DNA of 64,000 nucleotides from Allobosea sp. Tri-44 (GCF_004123845.1 NZ_NBDP01000005.1:124001-188000), one strand, 5' to 3'. Numbered from the stretch's first letter, positions 7,713 through 16,750 are shown. Notes: generated from the sequence alone by a model not told the origin. Made by a program: numbers and translations.

Positions 7713-9520
7713 GCCGCCTCTCCCGTCTGCGCGACCAGTGCCTGCAATGCCTCGATCTCGTGGCGGCGGGCGAAGGAGACGAAGCTTTCATCGGGCGCAG
7801 CGCGGTGCACCTGCCAGGTCCTCAGGATCGCCTCGACCAGCGCCGGGGCCTCCTCGGCTTTCACCTTCTCGCGGAACGGCCGAGCCATGCCGCCATCGAC
7901 GCCATAGCCGCCGCCAACCAGGAGGTCGTAGCCCGGCACGGTGTCGCCCTCCTCGTTCACCGGCACCTTGGCGCCGATCAGGCCGAGATCGCCGATATAA
8001 TGCTGGGCGCAGGAATGATGGCAGCCGGTGAGATGAATGTTGACCGGCTGATCCAGCGTGATCCGCGGCTCGCAATGGGCGGCGATGGCGAGCGCGTCTT
8101 CCTTGGTGTGGGCGGCGGCGAACTTGCAGCCGGTCGCGCCGGTGCAGGCGATCAGGCCCGCGCGCAGGACTGACGTCTCGGCGGAAAGGCCGCACGCCAG
8201 CAGATTGGCGATGACGTCATCGACCTTCGCATCGGGCACGCCCGAGATCAGCAGATTCTGCCAGACCGTCAGGCGGATATCGCCGTCGCCACACGCTTTC
8301 GAGATCGCCGCGATGGTCCGCATCTGCGCGGGGGTGAGCTTGCCGACCGGCAGCGCGACGCCGACCCAATTGAGGCCGGGCTGGAGTTGGGCGTGCACGC
8401 CGATATGGGCGAGGCGGTCATAGACCGGGCGCGGCTTGACGAAGGCGCCGTCGACCCGGATCAGCCGGCGGCCGAGCTTGTCCTCGACGGCGGCGAGGAA
8501 CTTGTCGAAGCCCCAGGCGTCGAGCACGTATTTCAGCCGCGCCTTGTTACGGTTGGTGCGGTCGCCATTGGCGACGAAGACGCGCACGATCGCGTCGGCG
8601 ACCGCGACCGTATCCGAAGGCGCGACGACGATGCCGGTATCGCGGGCGAGATCGTGATGGCCGGTGATGCCGCCGAGCGCCAACCGATACCAGATGCCAG
8701 GCTCGACCGGCTGCCCTTCGAACGAAGCGCCTTCGCCGATCTCGATCGCCTGGAAGCCGATATCGTTGGTGTCCTCCAGCGTCGCGATCGAGCCGGCACC
8801 GTCGAAGGCGACGTTGAACTTGCGCGGCAAGCCGTAAAGCGAGCGGTCGTTGAGGATGTGGTGATGCCAGGCGCGGGCGTGCGGACGCGTGTCTAGCAGT
8901 TCAAGCGGGTCGATGCCGGCGGTGGCCGATCCCGTGACATTGCGGATGTTGTCGGCGCCCGAGCCCTTGGCGGTGAGGCCGAGATCGGCAAGACCTTCGA
9001 GCAGCAGTGGCGCGTTCTCGGCTGAAATTTCTCGGACCTGCAGGTTGGCGCGCGTGGTGACATGGCTGTAGGGGCCACAAAGCCGCTCGGCGAGATCGGC
9101 GACGCCCTCGAACTGCCAGGCCTTGAGGATGCCGTTCGGGATGCGCAGGCGGCACATATAGCTGTCCTGTGCCGGGGCGACATAGAACAGGCCATGATAG
9201 CGCCAGCGGAAATTGTCCTCGGGCTTGGGATAGGTGCCCGAGGAAGCCTGGTCCTTGAAGCGGGCATAGGCGTCGAAAGGATGCTCGGCCGCCTTCCACT
9301 TCTCCTGGTCGACGAGCTTGCCGCCTCCGGCGACGGTTTTCGCCTGCGCCTCGGCGTGCTCCCTGTCGGGGCCGGACGGCGCAGCACTGCCCTGCCCGCC
9401 CGGTCCGCCGAGCGGCCCGAGGCCACGCGCAGCGCGGGCCGACTGCATGCCGCTCATGAAGCCTTCGAGATAGCGCTTCTGGTCGGGGGAGAAGTCGTTG
9501 CTCATGGCCGGTGCCGTCAC
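7709..9520 (-). CDS. nirA: Ferredoxin-type assimilatory nitrite reductase, NirA family
   Basis: A 603-residue siroheme/[4Fe-4S] enzyme that reduces nitrite to ammonium with six electrons. The cofactor cysteines are C459-x5-C465 (CTGATGCKFA) and C500-x3-C504 (CHHSCAQH). Two nitrite/sulfite-reductase ferredoxin-like half domains are recognisable, including TRANLQVREI near residue 155. Length matches plant/cyanobacterial-type NirA rather than the NADH-dependent NirBD of enterics. The gene sits between the nitrate transporter ATPase and the Fe-S/flavin reductase, overlapping both by 4 bp. Sulfite reductase is the only serious alternative, and the operon argues against it. Confidence 0.92.
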   Translation of the reverse strand: MTAPAMSNDFSPDQKRYLEGFMSGMQSARAARGLGPLGGPGGQGSAAPSGPDREHAEAQAKTVAGGGKLVDQEKWKAAEHPFDAYARFKDQASSGTYPKPEDNFRWRYHGLFYVAPAQDSYMCRLRIPNGILKAWQFEGVADLAERLCGPYSHVTTRANLQVREISAENAPLLLEGLADLGLTAKGSGADNIRNVTGSATAGIDPLELLDTRPHARAWHHHILNDRSLYGLPRKFNVAFDGAGSIATLEDTNDIGFQAIEIGEGASFEGQPVEPGIWYRLALGGITGHHDLARDTGIVVAPSDTVAVADAIVRVFVANGDRTNRNKARLKYVLDAWGFDKFLAAVEDKLGRRLIRVDGAFVKPRPVYDRLAHIGVHAQLQPGLNWVGVALPVGKLTPAQMRTIAAISKACGDGDIRLTVWQNLLISGVPDAKVDDVIANLLACGLSAETSVLRAGLIACTGATGCKFAAAHTKEDALAIAAHCEPRITLDQPVNIHLTGCHHSCAQHYIGDLGLIGAKVPVNEEGDTVPGYDLLVGGGYGVDGGMARPFREKVKAEEAPALVEAILRTWQVHRAAPDESFVSFARRHEIEALQALVAQTGEAA

Positions 9521-10314
9521 GCCGCCTCGACGAAGCGGTGGCGCTCGTAGAGGAATTTCAGCACCGCCTCGCGCGCGGCGATGTAGGTGCGGTCGGAGAC
9601 GAGATCGAGCCGCTTGCGCGGCCGCTCCAGCCGGACGTCCAGCACCTCGCCGATGCGGGCCGAGGGGCCGTTGGTCATCATCACGATCCGGTCCGAGAGC
9701 AGCACGGCCTCGTCGACGTCATGGGTGATCATGATCATCGTATTGCCGAGGGCGGCGTGGATCTGCATGATCGAATCCTGCAGATGGGCGCGGGTCAGCG
9801 CGTCGAGCGCGCCGAACGGCTCGTCGAGCAACAGGATCTTCGGCTCCATCGCGAGGCCTCGGGCGATGCCGACGCGCTGCTTCATGCCGCCGGAGATCTC
9901 GGCCGGGCGCTTGTCCTTCGCATGACCCATCTGGACGAGGTCGAGATTGTGCATGATCCAGTCATGCCGCTCAGACTTGCTCTTCACGCGGCCGAAGACC
10001 TTGTTCACGGCGAGTGCGACATTGTCGTAGACGCTGAGCCAAGGCAGCAGCGAATGGTTCTGGAAGACCACGGCGCGCTCGGGGCCGGGCGCGTTGACCT
10101 CCTTGCCTTCGAGTAGCACGGCGCCCTCCGTCACTGGCGTCAGCCCGGCGACGATGTTGAGCAAGGTCGACTTGCCACAGCCGGAATGGCCGATGACGGA
10201 GACGTACTCGCCCTTGTCGATGACGAGGTTGATGTCCTTCAGCACGTTGGTCGAGGCCGCGCCGCGCTGGAAGGTCTTCTCGACATGGTCGATCTTGAGA
10301 TAGGGGGTGCTCAT
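9517..10314 (-). CDS. nrtD: Nitrate/nitrite ABC transporter ATP-binding protein
   Basis: A 265-residue ATPase with Walker A GHSGCGKST (42-50), signature ISGGMKQRVGIARGLA, and Walker B ILLLDEPFGALDA, all typical of the nitrate/sulfonate/taurine subfamily. The frame stays open upstream, but the ATG at 10314 is preceded by GGAGAAGG and begins the conserved LKIDHVEKTF, so the longer form is rejected. It lies 11 bp after the permease gene and overlaps nirA by 4 bp. Only one ATPase gene is present, so a homodimer is likely, unlike cyanobacterial NrtC/NrtD pairs. Confidence 0.92.
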   Translation of the reverse strand: MSTPYLKIDHVEKTFQRGAASTNVLKDINLVIDKGEYVSVIGHSGCGKSTLLNIVAGLTPVTEGAVLLEGKEVNAPGPERAVVFQNHSLLPWLSVYDNVALAVNKVFGRVKSKSERHDWIMHNLDLVQMGHAKDKRPAEISGGMKQRVGIARGLAMEPKILLLDEPFGALDALTRAHLQDSIMQIHAALGNTMIMITHDVDEAVLLSDRIVMMTNGPSARIGEVLDVRLERPRKRLDLVSDRTYIAAREAVLKFLYERHRFVEAA

Positions 10315-10325
10315 GGTCCTTCTCC

Positions 10326-11267
10326 TCAGTTCACGACCGTGCCGCGGGTGACGATCGTGCCGACGAAGGCGACCACCCGGTCGAGCACGAAGCCGACCAC
10401 GCCGATGTAGACGAGCGCCACGATGATGTCGGACAGGCGCGAGGAGTTCCACGCGTCCCAGATGAAGAAGCCGATGCCGACGCCGCCGGTCAGCATTTCG
10501 GCGGCGACGATGGCGAGCCAGGACAGGCCGACGCCGATCCTGAGGCCGGTGAAGATGTAGGGCGCCGCCGAAGGCACCATCACCTTGAAGAAGAACTCGA
10601 CCTGGTTCAGCCGCAGCACCTGCGCGACATTGCGATAATCCTGCGGGATGTTGCGGATGCCGACGGCCGTGTTGATGATCACCGGCCAGATCGCGGTGAT
10701 GAAGATCACGAAGATCGCCGAGGGCTGGCTGTCGCGGAAGGCGGCGAGCGAGAGCGGCAGCCAGGCCAGAGGCGGCACGGTGCGCAGCACCTGGAAGACC
10801 GGGTCGAGCCCGCGCATCGCCCAGACCGACTGGCCGACGAGCGCGCCCAGCAGGATGCCGACGATCGCGGCGAGGCCGAAGCCGATGGCTACGCGCTGGA
10901 GCGAAACCAGGATGCGCCAGCCGAGGCCGATATCCTGCGAGCCGGCCCAGAAGAACGGCTCGGTGATCAGGTCCTTGGCCTCTGCCCAGATCTTCGTCGG
11001 CGGCGGCAGCGAGGATTGCGGTCCGGAGGCGGCGATCTGCCAGAACAGCAGGATTAGCGCGACCGTGATCAGCGGCGGCACCAGATTGACGAGCACCGAC
11101 TTCGCCAGTGGCGCAAGCCTCTCGTGCAGCGGCTTTCCAGTCGCGTGCGGCAGCGTCACCACTTCGGCGCCGCTCGCCGGCAAGGCAATGACCTCTGCCC
11201 CCGTGCTTGCCGACTTCAAGGCAGCCTGACCCATTCCGTCACTCCTGTGATCGATCGGTGCGTTCAT
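10326..11267 (-). CDS. nrtB: Nitrate ABC transporter permease
   Basis: A 313-residue inner-membrane protein. After a cytoplasmic N-terminus of about 60 residues there are roughly six membrane helices and a BPD-transport EAA-like loop (NIPQDYRNVAQVLRLNQVEF). It is of the NrtB/SsuC/TauC family and forms the channel of the importer fed by the Tat-exported binding protein encoded at the head of the operon. The start ATG overlaps the nasA stop by 4 bp, showing tight translational coupling. Confidence 0.92.
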   Translation of the reverse strand: MNAPIDHRSDGMGQAALKSASTGAEVIALPASGAEVVTLPHATGKPLHERLAPLAKSVLVNLVPPLITVALILLFWQIAASGPQSSLPPPTKIWAEAKDLITEPFFWAGSQDIGLGWRILVSLQRVAIGFGLAAIVGILLGALVGQSVWAMRGLDPVFQVLRTVPPLAWLPLSLAAFRDSQPSAIFVIFITAIWPVIINTAVGIRNIPQDYRNVAQVLRLNQVEFFFKVMVPSAAPYIFTGLRIGVGLSWLAIVAAEMLTGGVGIGFFIWDAWNSSRLSDIIVALVYIGVVGFVLDRVVAFVGTIVTRGTVVN

Positions 11268-13960
11268 GCCGGCACCTCAACGCGCTGCTGCACGCCGATG
11301 CGGCGGATTTCGGGGAGGCACGAACCGCAATTCGTGCCGGCTTTCAGCTTGCGGCCGATATCCTCGACCGTGATGGTCGCGCCCTCGGCGAAGGCGGCGC
11401 GGATTGCGTTCAGCCCGACGCCGAAGCAGGCGCAGACGGTCGGGCCCTGATCCGTGGCGCCATCGAGGCTGCGGCCGGAAAGGAGCGCGAGGCGCTGGCC
11501 GGAATCGACCTCACCGCCGGCGAAGGCGAGTTTCACCGCGTCCCAGACCGGGGCGTCGTGGTCCGGACCGAGGAACAGGGCGGCGGTGAGCCGGCCATCG
11601 CGGATCACGGCGCAGCGATAGAGCCCGCGTTCGGCATCGACCATCTCGAGCAGCCCCTCGGGGCCAAAGACCGCGTGGGCGAGTTGCATGATCTCTGCAG
11701 CATCGGCCTGCGTCGCGAAGAGCCGGCCCTGCCCGCTCTCGACCGCGACGCGCGTCCACCAGCTTCCCTCCGGCAGCGCGAAATCTTCGGCACCGAGCAG
11801 GAAGCCGCGTGAGCGGAACGAGACCGGCGCAATCGCAGCCGGCGTCGCCTTCATCTCGGGCTGACCGGAGAACGGATCGACCAGCGGCTGGACGGTGGCG
11901 CCGATACGAGCGTCGGAGGCGTTCTCGGCCGACCAGTGGATCGGTGCGAAGAGCGAGCCTTTCTGCGCGCCGGGATCGAGCGCAACCTTGAGCACGACTG
12001 CGCCATGCGCAGTCTCGATCCTGGCGAAGCCCTTGTCGACGAGGGCGAACCACTCTGCATCGTCCGGATGCACCAGCACGGTCGGCTCGGCGACATGAGC
12101 CGAAAGACGCGGGCTGAGGCCCGTGCGCGTCATCGTATGCCAGTGGTCGCGGACGCGGCCGGTGTTGAGCAGCAGCGGAAAGACGTCGCTGGTCGCAGCG
12201 GCGAGCGCCGGCACAGCGAGCGGCTGCATTTTTGCCTTGCGATCGGCCGTGAAGAAGCCGCCTTCGGCGAAGAGCCTGGCCGTGCCCTCCGGCTGGCCGG
12301 CAGGAACCGGCCATTGCACCGGGACGAGGCCATCGTAGGCGCGGCGCGTCAGATCGGCATGGGCACTGATGTCGAAATCGCGGCTGCCACCGTTCTCGAA
12401 GGCTGAAAGCGCCGCGTGCTCGGCATAGATCTCGTGCGGGCCGGCATAGTCGAAAGCCCCCTCGAAACCGAGGCGCTCGGCGACCTCGCAGATGATCCAC
12501 CAGTCGGGCTTGACCTCGCCCGGCAACGGCAGGAAGCCGCGCTGGCGCGAGATCCGGCGCTCGGAATTGGTGACGGTGCCGTCCTTCTCGCCCCAGGCGG
12601 CGGCGGGCAGGATGTAGTGGGGACCGGCGGCGAGCGTGTCGTTGGAGAGGACGTTCTCGGAGACGACGAAGAGGTCGAGCCCGCGCAATGCCGCCTGGAC
12701 CGCGTCGGCACGCGGCAGCGAGACGGCCGGATTGGTCGCCATCACCCACAGCGCCTTGAGCCGACCGTCGGCGACGGCATCCATCATGGCGACGGCTTTG
12801 AGGCCTTCAGCTTGCGCCATGCGGGGAGCGCCCCAGAAGCGGCGGACGCGGTCGATCTCGGCCGGCGAGTAGCCCATATGGGCGGCGAGCATGTTGGCGA
12901 GGCCGCCGACCTCGCGCCCACCCATCGCGTTTGGCTGGCCGGTCAGCGAGAACGGGCCGGCACCCGGCAGGCCGATGCGACCAGTGGCGAGATGGCAATG
13001 CAGGATCGCCGCGACCTTGTCGGTGCCTTGCGCCGACTGGTTGACGCCCTGGCTCCAGGCGGTGACGACGGCAGGCGTGCCGGCCCAGAGCGCGTAGAAG
13101 GCGGCGATGTCGGCCTCCGAGAGGCCAGTTGGGCTGGCGACGGCGGCGACATCGGGCGCGATTTCGCGGGCATTCGCGAGCGCAGCCTCGAAGCCGGCGA
13201 CGTGCTGCTCCACATAGCTGCGATCGAGCAGGCCGGCGTCAGCGAGATGGACGAGCAGACCGGCGAAAAGCGAGCTGTCCGAGCCCGGCTTCAGCGGCAG
13301 GACGAGGTCCGCATCCTCCGCGGTCGCCGTAACGCGCGGGTCGATTACCACGACCTTGGCGCCGCGCTCGGCCCGGTTCTGCTGGATGCGGCGGAACAGG
13401 ATCGGGTGGCACCAGGCGGTGTTCGAGCCGACCAGCACGATCAGGTCGGCGCTGTCGAGGTCCTCGTAATTGCCGGGCACAGTGTCGGAGCCGAGCACGC
13501 GTCGATGGCCGGCGACGGTCGAGGCCATGCAAAGTCGCGAATTGGTGTCGACATGCGGCGAGCCGATGAAGCCCTTCATCAGCTTGTTGGCGACGTAATA
13601 ATCCTCGGTGAGGAGTTGGCCAGACAAGTAGAAGGCGACCGCTTCGGGGCCGTCACGCTCGATGATCGCTTTCAGCCCGCCAGCGAGCGCATCGAGCGCC
13701 TCATCCCAGGACACCCGGTCGTAAGCGCCGCGGGCGCTGCGCTTCAGCGGGTGCAGGACACGTGTGCCGAGGCCGACCGTCTCGCCCAGCGCCGAGCCCT
13801 TCGAGCAGAGCCGGCCGCGATTGGCCGGGTGATCGGGATCGCCGGCGATCGTCGCGCCTCCCTTGCCGTCCGGCGTCGCGAGCACACCGCAACCGACCCC
13901 GCAATAGGGGCAGGTTGTGCGGGTGGCTGCGGCAGCAGCGAGCGGGGCGTCGTGGCGCAT
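11264..13960 (-). CDS. nasA: Assimilatory nitrate reductase catalytic subunit with C-terminal BFD-like [2Fe-2S] domain
   Basis: A molybdopterin-guanine-dinucleotide enzyme of about 898 residues that reduces nitrate to nitrite in the cytoplasm; no signal peptide is seen. The N-terminal [4Fe-4S] ligands are C17, C20, C24 and C52 (CPYCGVGC then LCSKG). The Mo-bisMGD domains include WCHPILFRRIQ and the NAMGGREVGGLANML segment. The C-terminus adds C843-x-C845-x32-C878-x2-C881, a bacterioferritin-associated-ferredoxin-like cluster as in enterobacterial NasA. The ATG at 13960 has an AAGGCGG site; an ATG 24 bp upstream overlaps the previous gene and is less likely. Electrons probably come from the FAD protein encoded just upstream. 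Confidence 0.93.
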   Translation of the reverse strand: MRHDAPLAAAAATRTTCPYCGVGCGVLATPDGKGGATIAGDPDHPANRGRLCSKGSALGETVGLGTRVLHPLKRSARGAYDRVSWDEALDALAGGLKAIIERDGPEAVAFYLSGQLLTEDYYVANKLMKGFIGSPHVDTNSRLCMASTVAGHRRVLGSDTVPGNYEDLDSADLIVLVGSNTAWCHPILFRRIQQNRAERGAKVVVIDPRVTATAEDADLVLPLKPGSDSSLFAGLLVHLADAGLLDRSYVEQHVAGFEAALANAREIAPDVAAVASPTGLSEADIAAFYALWAGTPAVVTAWSQGVNQSAQGTDKVAAILHCHLATGRIGLPGAGPFSLTGQPNAMGGREVGGLANMLAAHMGYSPAEIDRVRRFWGAPRMAQAEGLKAVAMMDAVADGRLKALWVMATNPAVSLPRADAVQAALRGLDLFVVSENVLSNDTLAAGPHYILPAAAWGEKDGTVTNSERRISRQRGFLPLPGEVKPDWWIICEVAERLGFEGAFDYAGPHEIYAEHAALSAFENGGSRDFDISAHADLTRRAYDGLVPVQWPVPAGQPEGTARLFAEGGFFTADRKAKMQPLAVPALAAATSDVFPLLLNTGRVRDHWHTMTRTGLSPRLSAHVAEPTVLVHPDDAEWFALVDKGFARIETAHGAVVLKVALDPGAQKGSLFAPIHWSAENASDARIGATVQPLVDPFSGQPEMKATPAAIAPVSFRSRGFLLGAEDFALPEGSWWTRVAVESGQGRLFATQADAAEIMQLAHAVFGPEGLLEMVDAERGLYRCAVIRDGRLTAALFLGPDHDAPVWDAVKLAFAGGEVDSGQRLALLSGRSLDGATDQGPTVCACFGVGLNAIRAAFAEGATITVEDIGRKLKAGTNCGSCLPEIRRIGVQQRVEVPA

Positions 13961-13962
13961 GG

Positions 13963-15177
13963 TCAGGCCGCCTTCCTGACGCAATAGGCTTCGCCGAAGG
14001 GCAGGTCGGCGCGGATCGGCGAGATGTCCTGCTGCGAGCGGATCAGGCCGAGATAAAACAGCGCGCCAGTGGTGTCGCCGACAAGGACGCAGCCGGCCAG
14101 CCGGCCCTGGCGCAGCACGAATTTGCGGTAGATGCCGGCGGACGGATCGCGCAGCACCATGACCTCGGCGCCCTCTCCCGCCTCGAACTCGCCGGCCGAG
14201 AAGACGCCGACGCCGGAGACCTTGAGGTTGGTCGAGAGCAGCGAGCCCTGATAGGCGGCCTCCTTGCCAGACAACCGCGTCGCCAGCACGCGCGCCTGCT
14301 CATAGGCCGGCTCGACGAGGCCATAGACCTGGCCCCGATGCTCGGCGCATTCGCCGATGGCGAAGATCGAGGGATCCTCGCTCGCGAGATGATCGTCGAC
14401 GACGATGCCGCGATTGCTCTTGAGCCCGGCGGCAACGGCAAGGTCGACATTCGGCCGCACGCCGATGGCGATGACGACGAGATCGGTGGGGATCAGCGTG
14501 CCGTCGGCGAGCTCGACCGCCTCGACCTTGTTCTTGCCGACGAAGCCCTTGGTCGAAGCATTCAACCTGACCGCGATGCCGCGCTGCGCCATGGCTGCGG
14601 CAAGGAGAGCAGCCCCCTCCGCATCGAGCTGGCGCTCCATCAGCCGATCGACAAGGTGCAGCAGCGTGACCTTGCCGCCGGCGCGCGCCAACCCATACGC
14701 AGCCTCGAGCCCGAGCAACCCACCGCCGATGACGACGACGCGGGCGCCGCGCTCGGCATAGGCGCGCATCGCCTCGACGTCGGCGGTGTCACGGAAGGTC
14801 GCTACACCCGGCAGATCTCCGCCCGGGAAAGGCGGTTTCAGCGGCTTCGAGCCGGTGGCGAGGACGAGCTTGCCGTAAGGCAGGGTCAGCCCGCCTTCCA
14901 GCGTCACCGACTTCGCCGCCCGGTCGATGCCGGTGACGGGCTTGCCGTAGAGCATCGAGACGCCGCGTGCCTGCCACCAGGCGGCGGGCTTCAGCTCGAT
15001 CTCGGGCTCGCCGATCTCGCCGGCGAGCAGCGGCGAGAGCAGCACCCGGTTGTAGGCGAGCCGCGGCTCGGCCCCGATCACCGCGATGGAATAGCGGCCG
15101 AGCGCGCGCTGGCTGAGCTCGTCGACCAGCCTGGTCGCCGCCATGCCCTTGCCGACGATGACGAGCGGCTCGGCCAT
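13963..15177 (-). CDS. FAD/NAD(P)-dependent oxidoreductase, probable nitrate reductase electron-transfer subunit (NasB/NirB N-terminal type)
   Basis: 404 residues with two Rossmann folds: an FAD motif at the N-terminus (VIVGKGMAATRLVDEL), an NAD motif near residue 145 (VVVIGGGLLGLEAAYGLARAG), and a second FAD motif (FAIGECAEHRG). It resembles the N-terminal half of NirB and the NasB/NasC reductases, but lacks siroheme and BFD domains. The BFD-like cluster is instead fused to NasA, encoded 2 bp downstream, so the two proteins together would form an NAD(P)H-nitrate reductase. Donor preference (NADH or NADPH) is not evident. Confidence 0.88.
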   Translation of the reverse strand: MAEPLVIVGKGMAATRLVDELSQRALGRYSIAVIGAEPRLAYNRVLLSPLLAGEIGEPEIELKPAAWWQARGVSMLYGKPVTGIDRAAKSVTLEGGLTLPYGKLVLATGSKPLKPPFPGGDLPGVATFRDTADVEAMRAYAERGARVVVIGGGLLGLEAAYGLARAGGKVTLLHLVDRLMERQLDAEGAALLAAAMAQRGIAVRLNASTKGFVGKNKVEAVELADGTLIPTDLVVIAIGVRPNVDLAVAAGLKSNRGIVVDDHLASEDPSIFAIGECAEHRGQVYGLVEPAYEQARVLATRLSGKEAAYQGSLLSTNLKVSGVGVFSAGEFEAGEGAEVMVLRDPSAGIYRKFVLRQGRLAGCVLVGDTTGALFYLGLIRSQQDISPIRADLPFGEAYCVRKAA

Positions 15178-15181
15178 GGCG

Positions 15182-16501
15182 TCAGGCCACCCGCTTGATC
15201 TTGAGGGCCTTGAGATAGTCGAGCGGCGCCGCCGGATCGAACTTCACGCCGTCGAAGAAGGTCTCGACACCGCGCGAATCCCCGCTCGGGGCCCCGGCCA
15301 CGCCGAGCGTCTTGGCGGCTTCCGACCAGAGATCCGAGCGATTGGTCTTGTCGACCAGCGCCTTGATGTCGGTCGAGGTATCGAACTTGCCCCAGCGAAT
15401 GTTCTCGGTGACGAACCAGGTATCGAGGCTCTTCCAGGGATAGGAGCTGGAACCACCCTCGCCCCAGAACTTCATCTGGAGGTTCGTGCCCTTGGCGACG
15501 CGGCCATTGCCGTAGTTGATGTCGCCCTTGAGCCGGCCAAGGATGTCGGCGACGGGAACGTTGAACCATTGCCGCTTGCCGACGATCTCGGCGAGTTCCT
15601 GCTTGTTCTCCATCTTGTCGGCCCATTGCTGGGCTTCCATCACCGCCATCAGCATGGCCTGCGTCGCCTTGGGATTGGCGTCGACGAAATCGGCACGCAT
15701 GCCGAGAATCTTCTCAGGGTGCTTGAACCAGAGCTCGCCGGTGGTCACCGCCGTGTAGCCGATGTTCTGGTTGACCAGCTGCTCGTGCCAGGGATCGCCG
15801 ACGCAGAAGCAGTCCATGGTGCCGACCTTCATGTTCGCCACCATCTGCGGGGGCGGAACGGTGATCAGCTTGATCTCGTTGTCGGGGTCGATGCCGCCGG
15901 CGGCGAGCCAGTAGCGAATCCAGAGATCGTGCGTGCCGCCCGGAAAGGTCATCGCGGCGGTCAGTTCCTTGCCGGCCGCCTTCTTGCGCTCGAAGGCTGC
16001 CTTCAGGGCCGAGGCGTCCTTCTGGACATTGAGGTCCTTGTATTCGTTGGCGACCGAGATCGCCTGGCTGTCCTCGTTGAGGTTGAGCAACGTGTACATC
16101 GGCAGCGGCTGGCCGTTCTGCATGACCTTGCCGGTAGAATAGAGATGCGTCTTGGGCCGCAGGATGTGGCCGCCATCGATGCCGTTGTTCTTGAAGCCGA
16201 GCGCCATGTTGTCGCGCGTCGCGCCCCAGGAGGCCTGCTTGGCGATGTCCATGTCGGGCAGGCCGTATTTGGCGAAGAGGCCCTTCTCCTTGGCGATGAC
16301 CAGCGGCGCCGCATCGGTCAGGGCAATGTAGCCGAGGCGGGTGCCCTTGACCTCGGGACCGGCCGCCTGCGCGAAGGCACCGCTCGGAAAGCTCAGCTTG
16401 GCAGCGGCGGCGACGGCGGCCGCCCCGGTCAGGTTCAGGAAGTCGCGACGGCTCGGCCCGGCCTGGAGAACGGCTACCCTGGTCTTGACGGTCTTGGTCA
16501 T
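15182..16501 (-). CDS. nrtA: Nitrate ABC transporter substrate-binding protein, NrtA/CmpA family
   Basis: 439 residues beginning with a twin-arginine signal (SRRDFLNLTGAAAVAAAAK, about 17-35) ending near AFAQA, so the protein is exported folded to the periplasm. The mature part is the NrtA/CmpA fold (RLGYIALTDAAPLVIAKEKG, FPGGTHDLWIRYWLAAGGI, DCFCVGDPWHEQLV). It is the first structural gene of the nitrate operon and follows a 295-base leader with an antitermination signal. Bicarbonate binding (CmpA) is excluded mainly by operon context. Confidence 0.92.
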   Translation of the reverse strand: MTKTVKTRVAVLQAGPSRRDFLNLTGAAAVAAAAKLSFPSGAFAQAAGPEVKGTRLGYIALTDAAPLVIAKEKGLFAKYGLPDMDIAKQASWGATRDNMALGFKNNGIDGGHILRPKTHLYSTGKVMQNGQPLPMYTLLNLNEDSQAISVANEYKDLNVQKDASALKAAFERKKAAGKELTAAMTFPGGTHDLWIRYWLAAGGIDPDNEIKLITVPPPQMVANMKVGTMDCFCVGDPWHEQLVNQNIGYTAVTTGELWFKHPEKILGMRADFVDANPKATQAMLMAVMEAQQWADKMENKQELAEIVGKRQWFNVPVADILGRLKGDINYGNGRVAKGTNLQMKFWGEGGSSSYPWKSLDTWFVTENIRWGKFDTSTDIKALVDKTNRSDLWSEAAKTLGVAGAPSGDSRGVETFFDGVKFDPAAPLDYLKALKIKRVA

Positions 16502-16545
16502 CGATCGCTTTCCCTGGTGAACGGGTTGGTGTCCGCGAAAACGAA

Positions 16546-16592
16546 AACGCCGCGCGAAAGTGCCCTGCCGGGCTCCCTTCGACAGCGGCGTT
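16546..16592 (-). terminator. Leader terminator of the nitrate operon
   Basis: On the minus strand AACGCCGC (16585-16592) pairs with GCGGCGTT (16546-16553), which is followed by UUCGUUUUCG. A smaller GCCC-GGCA-GGGC hairpin (16562-16573) lies inside the loop. The structure is 45 bp before the nrtA start. Its 5' arm is shared with the proposed ANTAR hairpin P2, so the two cannot form together. Confidence 0.7.
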
Positions 16593-16639
16593 GCTGTGCG
16601 TTCCGATTTCGAACTTGCTCGCGGGCAGCTTTGGCCGCG
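16582..16639 (-). promoter_or_regulatory. Putative NasT (ANTAR) double-hairpin target in the nitrate operon leader
   Basis: Reading the minus-strand RNA, hairpin P1 (16639-16620) has a five-pair GC stem, a C-C mismatch and a closing pair around the hexaloop AAAGCU. Hairpin P2 (16597-16582) has the perfect stem ACAGC/GCUGU around the hexaloop AACGCC. Both loops have A at position 1 and G at position 4, the known signature of ANTAR RNA targets. P2 captures part of the terminator's 5' arm. This fits NasT-dependent antitermination. Confidence 0.65.
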
Positions 16640-16750
16640 GTCGAGACGAGCGTTACAAGGACCGTGCCAACTCAGGGCCTGGTAGCAAGCATTTGAATTA
16701 TTTCAATTTACCTTGGATGCCCCCGATGATTGGCGCATCTCGCCTGCTTT

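Noticed and set aside
12416..13987. A 523-codon plus-strand frame opposite nasA, and similar long frames (e.g. 55052-56749, 3934-5043, 1248-2102)
   Set aside because: These are antisense shadows in GC-rich DNA: composition is Arg/Gly/Asp-rich without domains, and each is fully covered by a gene with clear family motifs on the other strand.
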